Source of the DNA: CAZDSS01 sp964508185 | GTDB taxonomy: Bacteria > Pseudomonadota > Alphaproteobacteria > Sphingomonadales > Govanellaceae | Assembly: GCA_964508185.1 (NCBI GenBank) | Contig: CAZDSS010000092.1 | Location: 1 to 10,662 of the forward strand | Reading direction: 5' to 3' | Length of the DNA stretch: 10,662 nt | Shown: piece after piece, positions 1 through 6,617 of the stretch | Layout: each line of letters begins with the position of its first letter | Numbering within the stretch: the stretch's first letter is position 1 | Notes under the pieces: model-generated | Told to the model about the DNA's origin: nothing | Databases searched by the model: none | Seen by the model: the letters and a program-made list of their open reading frames with translations, nothing else | Program-made: the position numbers and the translations under genes

Positions 1-673
1 CATCGGCTCGGCCGGTCTCGGCGCCCTCGTGCTGTTCGCGGTCTATACGGAGGACCTGCGCGTCTTCTTCGGCCATCTCGACGTCAATTTCGCCCTCGGC
101 AACCCCTACGTGGTGGTCGGGCTTCTCATGGGCGGCCTGCTGCCCTATCTCTTCGGCGCGCTCGCCATGACGGCGGTGGGCCGTGCGGCCGGGGCGGTCG
201 TCATCGAGGTGCGGCGGCAGTTCAAGGAGATCGCCGGCATCATGGAAGGGACCGCGCGGCCCGATTACGGCCGGGCGGTGGACATGCTGACCAAGGCCGC
301 GATCAAGGAAATGATCGTGCCGTCCCTGCTGCCCGTCCTCGCGCCCGTCGTCATCTATTTCGTGATCGATGCCATCGCGGGGCAGGCCAACGCCTTCGCG
401 GCGCTTGGCGCCATGCTCATGGGCGTCATCGTCACCGGGCTGTTCGTCGCGGTGTCCATGACGGCGGGCGGCGGCGCCTGGGACAACGCGAAGAAATACA
501 TCGAGGACGGCCATCATGGCGGCAAGGGGTCCGACGCCCACAAGGCGGCGGTGACCGGGGATACGGTCGGTGACCCCTACAAGGATACGGCGGGTCCCGC
601 CGTCAATCCCATGATCAAGATCACCAACATCGTCGCCCTGCTGCTGCTCGCGGCCCTCGCCCACGGCAGCTGA
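1..673 (+). CDS. hppA: Membrane-bound ion-pumping pyrophosphatase, C-terminal part (5' truncated by window)
   Basis: Inner-membrane pyrophosphatase that couples PPi hydrolysis to H+ (or Na+) export. The reading frame is open from base 2, so the gene begins outside the window; 223 residues plus a TGA stop remain. The first visible residues, IGSAGLGALVLFAVYTEDL, are the conserved stretch after the GNTTKA region. The C-terminal signature GGAWDNAKKYIEDG, the GGKGSDAHKAAVTGDTVGD run and DPYKDTAGPAVNPMIKI are all present; these Asp/Lys residues line the PPi/Mg site facing the cytoplasm. Several hydrophobic segments fit the last membrane helices, with the usual short tail after the last one. The residue that separates K+-dependent from K+-independent enzymes lies just upstream of the window; the GSAGL context looks like the K+-independent, Rhodospirillum-type proton pump, but that is inference. 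It is followed by a strong terminator, so it is not cotranscribed with the next gene. Confidence 0.97.
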   Translation, partial: IGSAGLGALVLFAVYTEDLRVFFGHLDVNFALGNPYVVVGLLMGGLLPYLFGALAMTAVGRAAGAVVIEVRRQFKEIAGIMEGTARPDYGRAVDMLTKAAIKEMIVPSLLPVLAPVVIYFVIDAIAGQANAFAALGAMLMGVIVTGLFVAVSMTAGGGAWDNAKKYIEDGHHGGKGSDAHKAAVTGDTVGDPYKDTAGPAVNPMIKITNIVALLLLAALAHGS

Positions 674-701
674 CGCAGGCGCTTCAGGAATTTTCGTGCG
701 G

Positions 702-738
702 AATGCGGCCCCGGTCCCCCGGGGCCGCATTTAATTTT
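702..738 (+). terminator. Intrinsic terminator of hppA
   Basis: A perfect 13-bp stem (702-714 with 719-731, arms AATGCGGCCCCGG and CCGGGGCCGCATT) with loop TCCC is followed by TAATTTT. It lies 29 nt after the hppA stop and is a textbook Rho-independent terminator that insulates the next gene. Confidence 0.92.
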
Positions 739-821
739 GCGGCCTTCATCGTACAACCGGCACGCGAAAGGCGATCACACTGGGCGATTGACTTCCCGTA
801 AAAAGCGATGCAGGGTTATGA

Positions 822-836
822 TTAACAATTTGTTAA
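822..836. promoter_or_regulatory. Perfect CtrA box (TTAA-N7-TTAA)
   Basis: The bases TTAACAATTTGTTAA match the full consensus of the alphaproteobacterial cell-cycle regulator CtrA: two TTAA half-sites separated by 7 nt. The site is also a perfect 7-bp inverted repeat around one central base. It lies 63 nt before the start of the PilZ-methyltransferase gene, in an AT-rich island of an otherwise GC-rich sequence. A TATGAT element (817-822) touches its left edge, so CtrA could act as a repressor over a start site there, or as an activator of a promoter further downstream; the sequence does not decide which. Confidence 0.7.
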
Positions 837-899
837 AATTGTCGTGAGGAACCGCTCCAATCCGGATTGTAGCGTCTTAGGATCTTCAAGGGGGGTATC

Positions 900-2336
900 A
901 TGAAGACCTATGAAGAGTTGAGTGGCGGCGAAGGACGCCGCATTTTCTTTCGTGCCGAACGCTTCCGCGCCCAGGAACTTTTTCGGCGCACCATGCCGAC
1001 CCTGATACTGGACGAAACGCCGCTGAGCCTTGCGGACATCAGCGTCAGCGGCTTCGCCGCCCTGAGTCGTCCAAGCTCCAACCAGCTCTACGAGCCGCAC
1101 AGCCAGGTCCATGTGCAGCTGGCCCTCGGCGACGAGCCGCTGTTCGAAAGCCGCGGCGAGGTCGCGCGAATCGAACCCACCCCGTCGGGCACCAAGATCG
1201 GCGTCCGCTTCCTCGACCGCAGCTTCAATGTGCGCGAGGTGGTGGAGAACTACAATCGCCTCGCCCTCCGTCAGGAGGTGGAGCGGTTCGGCGCCTTCCA
1301 GCCGGGCGAGGGGGTGTCGGCCGAATACCGCGCCTTCTGCGCCGACGTGCTGCAACTGCTGCGCGCCTATCGCCGCGGTCTCGACCAGGCGGAACAGAAC
1401 GGCCTCAGCGAGCAGGCGGCGATGGAGCTTCTGGAGCTCACCGAACAGCGCATCATGCCCCAGTGGCGGGAGCTGTGGTTCCGCGGCAACGCCCTTGTGG
1501 AATCCGTGATGGCCGACCAGAAGGCGCTCGAAGCCACCAAGCGCTACACCGAACTGGTGCTGACCCCTGAATTCAGCGCCGGCGCCATCTGGAAGCGGAG
1601 CTACGAGAAGCCCCTAGGCTACCCCGGCGACTACCAGATCATGAACATGGTCTATGACTGGCAGCGCGAGGGGCAGACCCTGTACGAGAAGCTGGTCCAT
1701 CGCCTGGGGCTCGAGGTCGCCGAATGCATCGCGACCCGCATGGTCATCATGCGCCAGGAGATCGCCCGCCTCGCCCTTGCCAAGAAGGACGGTCCGCTGC
1801 GGGTCACCAATCTCGGCTGCGGCTCGGGCCGGGAGATCATCGACTATCTCAAGCTTCGCGAGCTGCCGTGCCCGGTGCATTTCACCCTGATCGACCAGGA
1901 TCAGGGGGCGCTGGAATCGGTCTATGCGGCGACCCATCCCGACGTCATCCGCCTGCACAAGCAGGTGACCGTGCGCTGCCTGCACAGCTCCTTCGCCCAG
2001 ATCATGCGCACCCAGGAGCTGTTCAGCACCATCGGCCAGCAGGATCTCGTCTATTCGGTGGGGCTCGTGGACTATCTCCATGCCCGCCGCGCGCGCATCT
2101 GGGCGCAGTCGCTCTACAAGTTCATCGCGCCGGGCGGCAAGCTCGTCATCAGCAACATGATGAAGACGCCGGGGAGCAATCTCTGGCCCATGGAATTCGT
2201 CACCGACTGGAACATCATCTATCGCGACCACGAGGAGATGCTGGCGCTGGCCGAGGGGCTCGAGAACGCCCGCGCCTCCACCAAGCTCGATCCCACCGGC
2301 CGCGTGGTGATGCTGACCATCGAAAGAATGGCCTAG
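900..2336 (+). CDS. PilZ domain–SAM-dependent methyltransferase fusion protein
   Basis: 478 residues, ATG start preceded by the strong site AAGGGGGG four bases upstream. Residues about 10-120 look like a PilZ domain: R14-IFF-R18 fits the RxxxR c-di-GMP motif, D46-ISVS-G51 fits D/NxSxxG, and the domain ends in GTKIGVRFLD. A helical middle follows, with YEKPLGYPGDY at 235-245, a motif I associate with methyltransferases annotated as 3-hydroxypalmitic acid methyl ester (PhcB-like) synthases. Residues about 300-478 form a class I SAM fold: motif I LGCGSGR (305-311), acidic motif II D332 in FTLIDQD, then DLVYSVGLVDYL and a post-I APGGKLVISNM strand. There is no signal peptide or TM segment, so it is cytoplasmic. 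It appears monocistronic, with a CtrA box upstream and a hairpin downstream. Fold assignments are firm; the methyl acceptor is unknown, and the lipid-signal reading is inference. Confidence 0.85.
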   Translation: MKTYEELSGGEGRRIFFRAERFRAQELFRRTMPTLILDETPLSLADISVSGFAALSRPSSNQLYEPHSQVHVQLALGDEPLFESRGEVARIEPTPSGTKIGVRFLDRSFNVREVVENYNRLALRQEVERFGAFQPGEGVSAEYRAFCADVLQLLRAYRRGLDQAEQNGLSEQAAMELLELTEQRIMPQWRELWFRGNALVESVMADQKALEATKRYTELVLTPEFSAGAIWKRSYEKPLGYPGDYQIMNMVYDWQREGQTLYEKLVHRLGLEVAECIATRMVIMRQEIARLALAKKDGPLRVTNLGCGSGREIIDYLKLRELPCPVHFTLIDQDQGALESVYAATHPDVIRLHKQVTVRCLHSSFAQIMRTQELFSTIGQQDLVYSVGLVDYLHARRARIWAQSLYKFIAPGGKLVISNMMKTPGSNLWPMEFVTDWNIIYRDHEEMLALAEGLENARASTKLDPTGRVVMLTIERMA

Positions 2337-2350
2337 GGGAGGTCGTTTCT

Positions 2351-2385
2351 CCGGCGCGGCGGGATCTTCGGATCCCCCGCGCCGG
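2351..2385. terminator. UUCG-capped hairpin between convergent genes, probable terminator
   Basis: The arms 2351-2366 and 2371-2385 pair over 15 bp with one bulged C, and the loop is TTCG closed by C-G, the extra-stable cUUCGg tetraloop on the plus-strand transcript. It lies 15 nt after the methyltransferase stop and 19 nt beyond the histidine-kinase stop on the other strand. There is no T-run on either side, so it may act as an RNA 3'-end stabiliser or a Rho-assisted terminator rather than a classical intrinsic one. Confidence 0.6.
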
Positions 2386-2403
2386 GGGAAGGAATTCGGG
2401 GCT

Positions 2404-3834
2404 TTACGCCTGCTGCAGCTGACGGTCGGGCGCGGCCGCGTCGCGGCAGCGGGACGGCGGCAGGATGAGATGCACCGTGGTGCCTGCGCCGAGGGTGCTC
2501 TCGAGCTTCACCGCGCCGTCATGAAGCTCGGCGATATGCTTCACGAGGGCGAGGCCGATCCCCGCCCCGCCGTGGCTGCGGGCGAAGGCGCTTTCCACCT
2601 GCACGAAGGGCTCCAGCACCTTTTCGAGATTGTGCTCGGCGATGCCGATCCCGGTATCGGCGAAGCTGATGACCATGCCGCGCCGCGGATCGCGGGTGAG
2701 GGTGACCGATACCGAGCCGCCGTTCGGCGTGAATTTCACCGCGTTCGAGAGCAGGTTGATGAAGGCCTGGCGGATGAGCTGCGGGTCCGCCTCCACGAGA
2801 TGAGGCCCCGGCGGCATCTGCAGCGACAGTCTCACCCCCTGCTGTCCCGCCTGGTCGCGCAGAAGCCGCATGCAGGTCGCAAGCACCTCCGCCACGTTCA
2901 GCACCTCGGGCTGGATGGTGAGGCGTCCGTTCTCGGCCTTGGACAGGTCAAGAACGTCGGTCACGATCTTCATGAGATGTGTGGCGGCGCCGTGGATGTC
3001 GTTCACGTAGTCGAGATATTTCTCCGACCCGATGGGGCCGAACATGCCCTGGCGCATGATGTCCGAGAAGCCGAGGATGGCGTTCAACGGCGTGCGCAGC
3101 TCGTGGCTCATGATGCTGAGGAAGTCGCTCTTCGCCCGTGACGCCGATTCCGCCTTGGCGAGCAGCATGTCGGAGAGATCCTTCTCCACCTTCAGCATCT
3201 CGGCATGAAGATAGTCCCGGCGCATGTAGAGCTCGGTCACGTAACAGGCGAAGATCCCGACGCCCGTTCCCATGATAAGGAAGAAGTTGTTGCTGACCAC
3301 GAGCTCCGACGGGATCGGATTGATCCACAGCACCACCGGCTGATAAAGGAGGGCGAGCAGGATGGCGATGCCGGCGGCGGTCGTCCAGCGCAGGCGGATG
3401 AGGTTCAGGCAGTAGCTCGAGACCATGATGAGCCCGGCGTAATAGAGGGCATTGCCGGGCGGACCCACGAGGGCGGTCATGGCGATGATGCCGAACCCCG
3501 CCGAGAACATGGCGAAGCCCAGGGCGAATTCCGCGATGCGCTTGAATATGGGCGTGTAGGTCAGTCCGAAGACGATCAGCAACACGGGGGTGAGCGCCCC
3601 GTAGCGGATGATCCAGGCGGTGGTCGTGTCCTCGCCGAGGACGAGGTAGTCGAGGAAGCCGAACAGGCAATAGAGCATCGCCCCCACGCTGAGGAAGAGG
3701 CGAATGCCCGTCAGGGACCGCTCGAGGCGCTCGGCGATGAAACGGCGCTCGATGTCTTCGTTGGCAAAGCGCAGCGACCAGGGCCGGATCTCGTAGCCCG
3801 GCGCGGTAACTGCCGTTTTCCAATCGACTTCCAT
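2404..3834 (-). CDS. Six-TM hybrid-free sensor histidine kinase
   Basis: 476-residue inner-membrane sensor kinase. A cytoplasmic N-terminus of about 40 residues with a charged ERRFIAERLERS stretch leads into six hydrophobic segments at roughly 44-64, 74-95, 100-122, 128-146, 150-171 and 182-203, with very short loops and no periplasmic domain. A coiled-coil linker (about 204-235) precedes the HisKA domain: SHELRTPLNAILGF, with H244 the predicted phosphorylation site. The ATPase domain has N box N360/N364, G1 DTGIG (393-397), FVQVESAF, and G2 GGAGIGLAL (422-430). All catalytic boxes are intact. There is no PAS, receiver or Hpt domain, and no partner regulator in the window. The start is set by GGGGACGG just upstream of ATG. 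It lies 13 nt after fadL on the same strand, so the two are very probably one operon. A helix-rich sensor without a periplasmic domain suggests a hydrophobic or membrane-borne stimulus (inference). Confidence 0.93.
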   Translation of the reverse strand: MEVDWKTAVTAPGYEIRPWSLRFANEDIERRFIAERLERSLTGIRLFLSVGAMLYCLFGFLDYLVLGEDTTTAWIIRYGALTPVLLIVFGLTYTPIFKRIAEFALGFAMFSAGFGIIAMTALVGPPGNALYYAGLIMVSSYCLNLIRLRWTTAAGIAILLALLYQPVVLWINPIPSELVVSNNFFLIMGTGVGIFACYVTELYMRRDYLHAEMLKVEKDLSDMLLAKAESASRAKSDFLSIMSHELRTPLNAILGFSDIMRQGMFGPIGSEKYLDYVNDIHGAATHLMKIVTDVLDLSKAENGRLTIQPEVLNVAEVLATCMRLLRDQAGQQGVRLSLQMPPGPHLVEADPQLIRQAFINLLSNAVKFTPNGGSVSVTLTRDPRRGMVISFADTGIGIAEHNLEKVLEPFVQVESAFARSHGGAGIGLALVKHIAELHDGAVKLESTLGAGTTVHLILPPSRCRDAAAPDRQLQQA

Positions 3835-3847
3835 CGCCGTCCCCGGT

Positions 3848-5215
3848 CTAGAACTTGCTGCTCAGCCCCACCCCGATGATGTTGGACCGCGCCCGCGTGG
3901 TGCCGGTGGTGACGATGGTAGTGGCGAAATCCGCGTAGGCGATGGCGCGGTTGATGGGCTCCGTATTGGCGAACATGTGGCTCAAGGAAAGGTCGAGCCA
4001 CAGATTCTCGGTGAGACCGTAGGACGCACCCACGGCGAGCCACAGCCGGTCGGCGTCGGGAATGCGGGTGGAGCGGTGGGCGTCCACGGTCGGGGTCTCG
4101 TCCCACTGGACGCCGCCGCGCAAGGTGAGGCGGTCATGGGCCTTCCATTCGGCGCCCAGGGAGACGCTCCAGGTGTCGCGGAAATTCTCGGGCGAGACGA
4201 GCTCGCTGCCGTCCTCGAGCTCGAGCCGGACCTCCTTGAAGCGGTCCCAGCCGAAACGGCTGACCCCGGCGAGGAGGGTGAGGCGCTCGCTGACATCCCA
4301 GGCGAGACCAAGGGTGATCATGTCAGGCAGGCGAAGATCCGCCGCCGCGTCCTGGGTGGTCGCCATGGGGCCGAGGTCGAGCGCGGCGCTTCCCGTCATG
4401 CGATGGTCGACCGCGCCGCGATAGCTGAGGCCGAGGCTGAAATCGGGCGCCGGCCGCCACAGGACGCCGAGGGCGTAGCCCACGCTCCAGTCCTTGCCCT
4501 TGACGTGGAAGGAGCCGTCCGACTCCGGATCGAAGGGATTGGGCACGGCATTGACCAGGGTGACGGAGGCTCGCTGGACCGACAGGGTCGCGCCGAGGGA
4601 CAGTTGGGGCGTCGCCGCCCAGGCGATGCTCGGCGCAAGCTCGATGACCGCGACCTTTGACCGGGTCGAATCATAGCGGCCGAAGAAATCCGCGTCGTAT
4701 TCGTCCTTGAGGCCGAAGGGGACGCTCGCCGAAAGGCCGAGCCAGAAATCGGGCGTTACGGGCGTTGCGAGATGGAGATAGCCCGTGGGCTGCGGGTCGA
4801 AGCCCTGGTCGTCCGCGCCGCCGACGGGAATGCCGGTGAAGGGGCCCACATCCATGTGGCTGCCGTCGTTCCGCACCCTTGCGCGCGGCATGATGAGATA
4901 GCCGCCGCCCGATATCTGGCTTCCCGACAGAGCCGCGAGGGTCGCAGGATTGTAGGTCTGGGCCCCGGCGTCGTCGGCGATCGCCGCAGCGCCAGCATAG
5001 GCGCGGCCGCTCGCCCGCACGCTGCGCTCATCGAGATAGAAACCGCCGGCATGGGCGACGCCCGCCCAAAGGTTCATGCCGAGCGCCAGGGCCAGCGCGG
5101 CGCCGCAGGTGAGGCGCCGGGAGCGCCCAGTTGAATGGTCGATGCCTGTCGGATCTTGCAAGGTCCCGTCCCCAATGAAACGCGCTTTTGTCACGGCGCA
5201 TTTCCGGCGCCGCAT
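3848..5215 (-). CDS. FadL/OmpP1/TodX-family outer-membrane channel for hydrophobic compounds
   Basis: 455 residues as called. A signal peptide with core CGAALALALGMNLWAG is probably cleaved after AHA at residue 56, giving mature GGFYLDERSVRASGRAYAG, which fits the FadL N-terminal hatch (GF.L.E.SV..LG.AYAG, then DAGAQTYNPATLAAL). The rest is alternating beta-barrel strands, including SRFGWDRFKEVRL, and it ends in F, the usual barrel-insertion C-terminus. Members import long-chain fatty acids, aromatics or alkanes, and in rhizobia FadL homologues help in perceiving long-chain acyl signals. The substrate cannot be read here. The 33 residues before the signal peptide are unusual: a GTG at codon 8 or a TTG at codon 19 (after GGGGACGGGACC) could be the real start. 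It is first of two genes, with the histidine kinase 13 nt downstream. Confidence 0.93.
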   Translation of the reverse strand: MRRRKCAVTKARFIGDGTLQDPTGIDHSTGRSRRLTCGAALALALGMNLWAGVAHAGGFYLDERSVRASGRAYAGAAAIADDAGAQTYNPATLAALSGSQISGGGYLIMPRARVRNDGSHMDVGPFTGIPVGGADDQGFDPQPTGYLHLATPVTPDFWLGLSASVPFGLKDEYDADFFGRYDSTRSKVAVIELAPSIAWAATPQLSLGATLSVQRASVTLVNAVPNPFDPESDGSFHVKGKDWSVGYALGVLWRPAPDFSLGLSYRGAVDHRMTGSAALDLGPMATTQDAAADLRLPDMITLGLAWDVSERLTLLAGVSRFGWDRFKEVRLELEDGSELVSPENFRDTWSVSLGAEWKAHDRLTLRGGVQWDETPTVDAHRSTRIPDADRLWLAVGASYGLTENLWLDLSLSHMFANTEPINRAIAYADFATTIVTTGTTRARSNIIGVGLSSKF

Positions 5216-5239
5216 GTTGCGAGTTTAAAGGCAACAAGG

Positions 5240-5254
5240 TTAACGCTTGCTAAA
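5240..5254. promoter_or_regulatory. CtrA-like site upstream of fadL (one mismatch)
   Basis: TTAA (5240-5243), 7 nt, then TAAA (5251-5254): one mismatch from TTAA-N7-TTAA. It lies 24 nt before the annotated fadL ATG, in the spacer between fadL and bamE. The call is weak alone; it gains weight from the perfect box in front of the neighbouring methyltransferase gene. Confidence 0.3.
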
Positions 5255-5297
5255 GTTGGAGCAAACTTGTCTGTTTTTTACAACAGCTTATGGGAAA

Positions 5298-5783
5298 TTA
5301 GCGGGCGGGCGCGCCGCCGCTGAAGCGGCCGATATTGCCGAAGATCTGCTCCCAGAAGCCGAGCTCGCGGCCGCGGGTCGGGGTTTCGTCGTCCACCGGA
5401 TCGATCTTTTCGGCTTCCGCCAGGTCGATATTGCGGACATTGCGCACGATGCCGCTGTCGTCGAAATCGACCATGACGATCTTCTGTTCGAGCACGTCGG
5501 GCTTGAAGAACGCGAGCTGCTCGGTGGTGCGGGAGACATAGTACCAGCGCTTGTCCGAGAAGGTGCCCATGACGGACGGGGTGCCGAGCATGGCCTTGAC
5601 CGAGGCCTGGTCGTCCACGCCGGGGCGGATCGCCTCCACCATCCGGGGCTCGATCACATGGCCGCGCACATTGGTGGTGGGCGAGCAGCCCGCAACCAGC
5701 ATTCCCGCCGCAAGCGCCGCGAGGCCGGCCGCCTTGATCCTGCTCAAACCCATGTTGCGCACAGCATTCGTCGTGAAATTCAT
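5298..5783 (-). CDS. bamE: Outer-membrane assembly lipoprotein BamE (SmpA/OmlA family)
   Basis: 161-residue lipoprotein of the BAM complex, which inserts beta-barrel proteins such as the FadL homologue next door. The N-terminus has a positively charged start, a hydrophobic stretch and lipobox LVAGC, with lipidated C33. The SmpA/OmlA domain follows: IRPGVDDQASVKAMLGTPSVMGTFSDKRWYYVSR, then strands ending VRNVRNIDL. The tail ETPTRGRELGFWEQIFGNIGRF is typical of alphaproteobacterial BamE. The frame stays open far upstream, but the ATG at 5783 has GGAAG six bases before it, and the longer antisense stretch over the chaperone gene does not look like protein. A second Met at codon 11 also lies before the lipobox and cannot be ruled out. 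The gene is transcribed alone and away from the chaperone operon, an arrangement common in this class of bacteria. Confidence 0.93.
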   Translation of the reverse strand: MNFTTNAVRNMGLSRIKAAGLAALAAGMLVAGCSPTTNVRGHVIEPRMVEAIRPGVDDQASVKAMLGTPSVMGTFSDKRWYYVSRTTEQLAFFKPDVLEQKIVMVDFDDSGIVRNVRNIDLAEAEKIDPVDDETPTRGRELGFWEQIFGNIGRFSGGAPAR

Positions 5784-5895
5784 GAAAGGCTTCCGTTCTG
5801 GCGCCGCCGGGGACGGCGCGCGGGCATCGCCCGGCCATACAAGGCGTGCGCTCCGTTGCGCTTGGCACCGCCCCATGCTAGTCCAATCCCGACGA

Positions 5896-5924
5896 AAGAT
5901 AGGCGCAGCCGGCCCCTGCGTCAA
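5896..5924 (-). promoter_or_regulatory. Sigma-70-type promoter of bamE
   Basis: On the minus strand TTGACG (5924-5919) and TATCTT (5901-5896) are separated by exactly 17 nt, matching 5 of 6 and 4 of 6 consensus bases. The transcript would start near 5889, leaving a leader of roughly 105 nt that carries two GC-rich hairpins before the bamE ribosome-binding site. Confidence 0.6.
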
Positions 5925-6005
5925 CGGAAGTCGCGCGAGAAGGGGCGGGCGACCGGCGGCGGTCCGGCCGCCTGAATGGAGCGGCCACAGGGCCAGGACG
6001 GCAAA

Positions 6006-6617
6006 ATGATCGCATTCTTGAGGAAGTTGCTGGGGCGGGACGAGGACAACCGCATCGCCCATGACATCTATATACAGGTGGTGACCCAAGCGCGCCGCCC
6101 GGCCTTCTATCTGGATGGCGCGGTCGAGGACACGCTGGACGGGCGATTCGATCTCATCATTCTCCATCTGTGGCTGGTGCTGTCCCGGCTGCACGCGCTG
6201 AAGGACGGCGAAAAAGCGCTCGAGGAGCGGGCGGGACGGCTTGAAGAACGCATCCTCGAGGTCCATTTCTCGGATATGGACCAGGCCCTTCGCGAGGCCG
6301 GGGTCGGCGATCTCGGCGTCGGCAAGAAGGTGAAGGCCATGGCCCAGGCATTCTTCGGGCGGGCCCGGGCCTATGACGCGGCGGTCGCCGAATGCGATCG
6401 CACGGGCTCCGCGGACTTCCTGCGCGAGGCCTTGGAGCGCAACGTCTATCGCGGCCGGGAGAACAGCGGCACGCCGTGGCTGGTGGATTACGTGTTGCGC
6501 GCCCGCGAAGGTCTGGCGGCGCTTTCGACCGGGAAAATTCTGGAAGGCGCCATCCAGTTTCCGCCCGTCGCCCCCTCGGGCGCCGGTGATGCCGCCGCAG
6601 AGGAGGGTGAGCAATGA
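6006..6617 (+). CDS. Ubiquinol–cytochrome c chaperone family protein (CBP3-like)
   Basis: 203 residues. Related to the mitochondrial assembly factor CBP3/UQCC1, which helps biogenesis of cytochrome b of the bc1 complex at the inner membrane. Family landmarks are clear: an early AHDIYIQVVTQAR block, PAFYLDGAVEDTLDGRFDLI, then ILHLWLVLSRL, and DMDQALREAGVGDLGVGKK followed by AFFGRARAYDAAV. A C-terminal tail rich in Ala, Gly and Glu is variable. I chose the ATG at 6006, with AGGA seven bases upstream, over the in-frame ATG at 5976, which has no ribosome-binding site and would add ten non-family residues. The stop overlaps the next start by 4 nt (ATGA). It is first gene of the plus-strand operon and divergent from bamE; I see no convincing plus-strand promoter in the 222-nt spacer. 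Confidence 0.92.
   Translation: MIAFLRKLLGRDEDNRIAHDIYIQVVTQARRPAFYLDGAVEDTLDGRFDLIILHLWLVLSRLHALKDGEKALEERAGRLEERILEVHFSDMDQALREAGVGDLGVGKKVKAMAQAFFGRARAYDAAVAECDRTGSADFLREALERNVYRGRENSGTPWLVDYVLRAREGLAALSTGKILEGAIQFPPVAPSGAGDAAAEEGEQ

Noticed and set aside
788..822. TTGACT (788-793) with TATGAT (817-822) as a promoter for the PilZ–methyltransferase gene
   Set aside because: The spacer is 23 nt, too long for a sigma-70 promoter; each element alone is good but they do not pair, so no promoter was called there.
2470..3879. Plus-strand open frames opposite the histidine kinase and fadL
   Set aside because: Antisense shadows with biased composition and no domain; the kinase boxes on the minus strand are complete.
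5271..5286. Hairpin CTGTT/AACAG after the bamE stop as a terminator
   Set aside because: Only a 5-bp AT-rich stem and, in the bamE direction, no T-run follows it.
5784..6614. Long minus-strand open frame extending upstream of bamE across the chaperone gene
   Set aside because: It is antisense to a clear family member, has no protein-family pattern, and the bamE start at 5783 has its own ribosome-binding site and lipoprotein signal; the openness comes from GC-rich codon bias.
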